NCBI GenBank assembly: GCA_002298545.1
Contig: DBKQ01000020.1
Span: 1-7,735, forward strand
Reading direction: 5' to 3'
From: Prevotella sp. UBA746
GTDB lineage: Bacteria; Bacteroidota; Bacteroidia; Bacteroidales; Bacteroidaceae
Length of the DNA: 7,735 bases
Shown piece by piece: positions 6,332 to 7,735 of this stretch; within the stretch, counting starts at the first letter, position 1, and each line of letters begins with the position of its first letter. The notes below the pieces were generated by a model, which saw nothing but the letters and a program-made list of their open reading frames with translations, did no database searches and was not told where the DNA came from. Both the position numbers and the translations under genes were made by a program.

Positions 6332-7735
6332 TTAACCTCCATTTACATCATTTCCAGTGTCTGAGTATAGTATTTCTATTATTTCGTTGGCTATTTTGTG
6401 GTCAGCGATTCGCATAACATTGTTTGTTTCCGAATTGTAACCAAAGAAGTTTATGTTCCCATACCAGACAATAGATTTGTCAATGATGGCGCATTGCAGA
6501 GTTTGTTCCTTGTTGCACACCACATCCATTCCTGTATTTTTAAGTTCTATCTCATTAACCCCTTCCTCTTTGATATGTACAGCCACAGTAACGCCATTAT
6601 GAATAATGTTTGCAAGTGTTGACATGATAACTGGCTTGTATTTGAACTTTACTTTTGGGACTGCGATGATGACAGAGTACTGGGCTTTTGCCAAATCATT
6701 CCGAAATGTCGCTTCGTAATTGTTTCGTTCGTATATCAGCTCTTGGGGATTTTTGTCAAGTGTGGATGATGGCACATACTTTCCGTATCCTGCTCTTAAA
6801 TACCCTTTCAGCCGTTTACGATACATAGAGTCACAAAGTGGGACATGAACATCCACATAATCATAAATACGCACTTCGTTCTTTCCTGCGTATTCCCTAT
6901 GCAAACGCCCAGCATATTGCTCCACATTTCCTTTCCAAGCTATAGGCATAGTAAGGAACAGTGTATCAAGGCGAGGATAATCAAATCCTTCTCCTACATA
7001 CTTTCCTGTAGCCACAATCACAAGTGATTCTGATGTGGGCATTGATTGTAGATTTTGTAATGCAAGACGCTTTTCTTTAGCAGAATCAGCTCCAATGAGT
7101 TGAATGACATGGTCTGCAAATGGAATAAGCATTTGTGCCAACGCCTTGACATGAGCAGTACGAGTGGTTAATACCAATGGGGTACGACCTTCTTGAATGG
7201 CAATTCTTACATCTTCTACGATGAACTCATTCCTAACCTTATCTTCGGACAAGTCTTGTGTAACTTGAACGTAAGTCTTGCTATCTGACGAAATGTTTCG
7301 GAATGATGTAAACCTTGGAATCAACAAACGTTTAAATGTTTGATTTTCCATTTGGCTCTTGGCATCAGCTGTGAATCTTATCTTTCCGCATTGCATGAAA
7401 ATAATAGGTTGATGCCCATCCTTTCTGATAGGAGTTGCTGTCAAACCATATACGTATGTAGCTGTTACTTGTCGAAGCACTTGCTCGAAGCTGACAGAGG
7501 ATACATGATGACATTCATCTACTATCACCATACCGTAATCCTTGACAAAAGGCTTCGCTTCACCATCGCTCAAACAAGATTGTATCAAAGCTATATCAAT
7601 GATGCCATGCAACGTGTTCTTGCCTGCATATAAACAACCAATGACCGAAGAATTCTTTTTCCTTCCTCGTTTGGCTGCAGGCTCTTCGACGACCTCATCT
7701 ATCTTGAGGAAAGTGGGTCTATGTTGATTCGTGTG
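6332..7735 (-). CDS. Superfamily 2 DEAD/DEAH helicase with PLD-like C-terminal domain (5' end outside window)
   Basis: The frame is open through the right edge, so 467 C-terminal residues are visible; numbers here count from that edge. A basic stretch KRGRKK lies near 22-27. Helicase motif II is DECH at 73-76, motif III TATP at 99-102, motif V ATGKYVGEGFD at 242-252 and motif VI QYAGRLHR at 273-280. Motif I must lie outside. After the second RecA-like lobe, residues about 340-460 resemble a phospholipase D-like domain (VIIAVPKVKFKYKP; AIIDKSIVWYGNINFFGYNSE), but its HxK is replaced by Thr412-x-Gln414. The sequence resembles Bacteroidetes helicases of about 900-1000 residues that carry a TOTE-type archaeo-eukaryotic primase domain upstream; that domain is not visible here. 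These proteins are thought to act in conflict or defence on nucleic acids. A TTG at 7610-7612 could be mistaken for the start, but coding sequence clearly continues above it. DNA is more AT-rich than mutS2. Confidence 0.88.
   Translation of the reverse strand, partial: HTNQHRPTFLKIDEVVEEPAAKRGRKKNSSVIGCLYAGKNTLHGIIDIALIQSCLSDGEAKPFVKDYGMVIVDECHHVSSVSFEQVLRQVTATYVYGLTATPIRKDGHQPIIFMQCGKIRFTADAKSQMENQTFKRLLIPRFTSFRNISSDSKTYVQVTQDLSEDKVRNEFIVEDVRIAIQEGRTPLVLTTRTAHVKALAQMLIPFADHVIQLIGADSAKEKRLALQNLQSMPTSESLVIVATGKYVGEGFDYPRLDTLFLTMPIAWKGNVEQYAGRLHREYAGKNEVRIYDYVDVHVPLCDSMYRKRLKGYLRAGYGKYVPSSTLDKNPQELIYERNNYEATFRNDLAKAQYSVIIAVPKVKFKYKPVIMSTLANIIHNGVTVAVHIKEEGVNEIELKNTGMDVVCNKEQTLQCAIIDKSIVWYGNINFFGYNSETNNVMRIADHKIANEIIEILYSDTGNDVNGG

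Noticed and set aside
7610..7612. TTG codon as start of the helicase
   Set aside because: The same frame continues upstream for 41 codons to the window edge with family-like sequence (SSVIGCLYAGKNT), so the gene is truncated by the window and does not start here.
1..7735. CRISPR array, insertion sequence or transposase
   Set aside because: No regularly spaced direct repeats, no transposase-like frame and no terminal inverted repeats with target duplication were seen on either strand.

Overview
The window looks like chromosomal DNA from a member of the Bacteroidales, most likely Prevotellaceae. Two promoters match the Bacteroidetes consensus (TTTG, a 19-20 base spacer, then TAnnTTTG), and two more -7 elements of the same type are present. 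Start codons lack Shine-Dalgarno sequences. The MutS2 and transglutaminase-type proteins read like Prevotella or Bacteroides homologues. The genus is inferred from recall; no search was run.

Layout. Bases 1-285 are mostly non-coding and may carry the last codons of an upstream membrane protein. At 286-2904 (+) is a secreted 872-residue multidomain protein with an N-terminal transglutaminase-like domain, a beta-sandwich, a degenerate second transglutaminase-like repeat and a cysteine-free thioredoxin-like C-terminus. A long hairpin at 2916-2957 with U-tracts on both strands separates it from the convergent mutS2 gene (2991-5552, -). A tRNA-Ser(UGA) follows at 5673-5757 (+), with a near-ideal promoter and a strong terminator.

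Beyond the tRNA the character changes. The DNA is more AT-rich: I count 23/60 G+C at 7021-7080 against 32/60 at 4501-4560. There is a sparse intergenic stretch with a run of nine C, then a small unknown ORF (6061-6270, +) preceded by an overlapping 15-codon mini-ORF. Last comes the 3' part of a superfamily 2 helicase with a PLD-like C-terminal domain (6332 to the right edge, -). That helicase resembles the DEAD/DEAH helicase-PLD proteins that carry a TOTE-type primase domain at the N-terminus, but the part that would show this lies outside the window. The arrangement suggests an accessory or defence island beside a tRNA gene; no attachment-site repeat or integrase is visible.

The genes do not form one pathway. 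The left half is core genome: a secreted protein of unknown substrate, a ribosome/DNA quality-control ATPase and a tRNA. The right part is probably accessory. The items most worth following are the helicase and its degenerate PLD site, the mini-ORF/small-ORF pair, the repeat-derived linker inside mutS2, and the complementary loss of catalytic residues in the two transglutaminase-like repeats.
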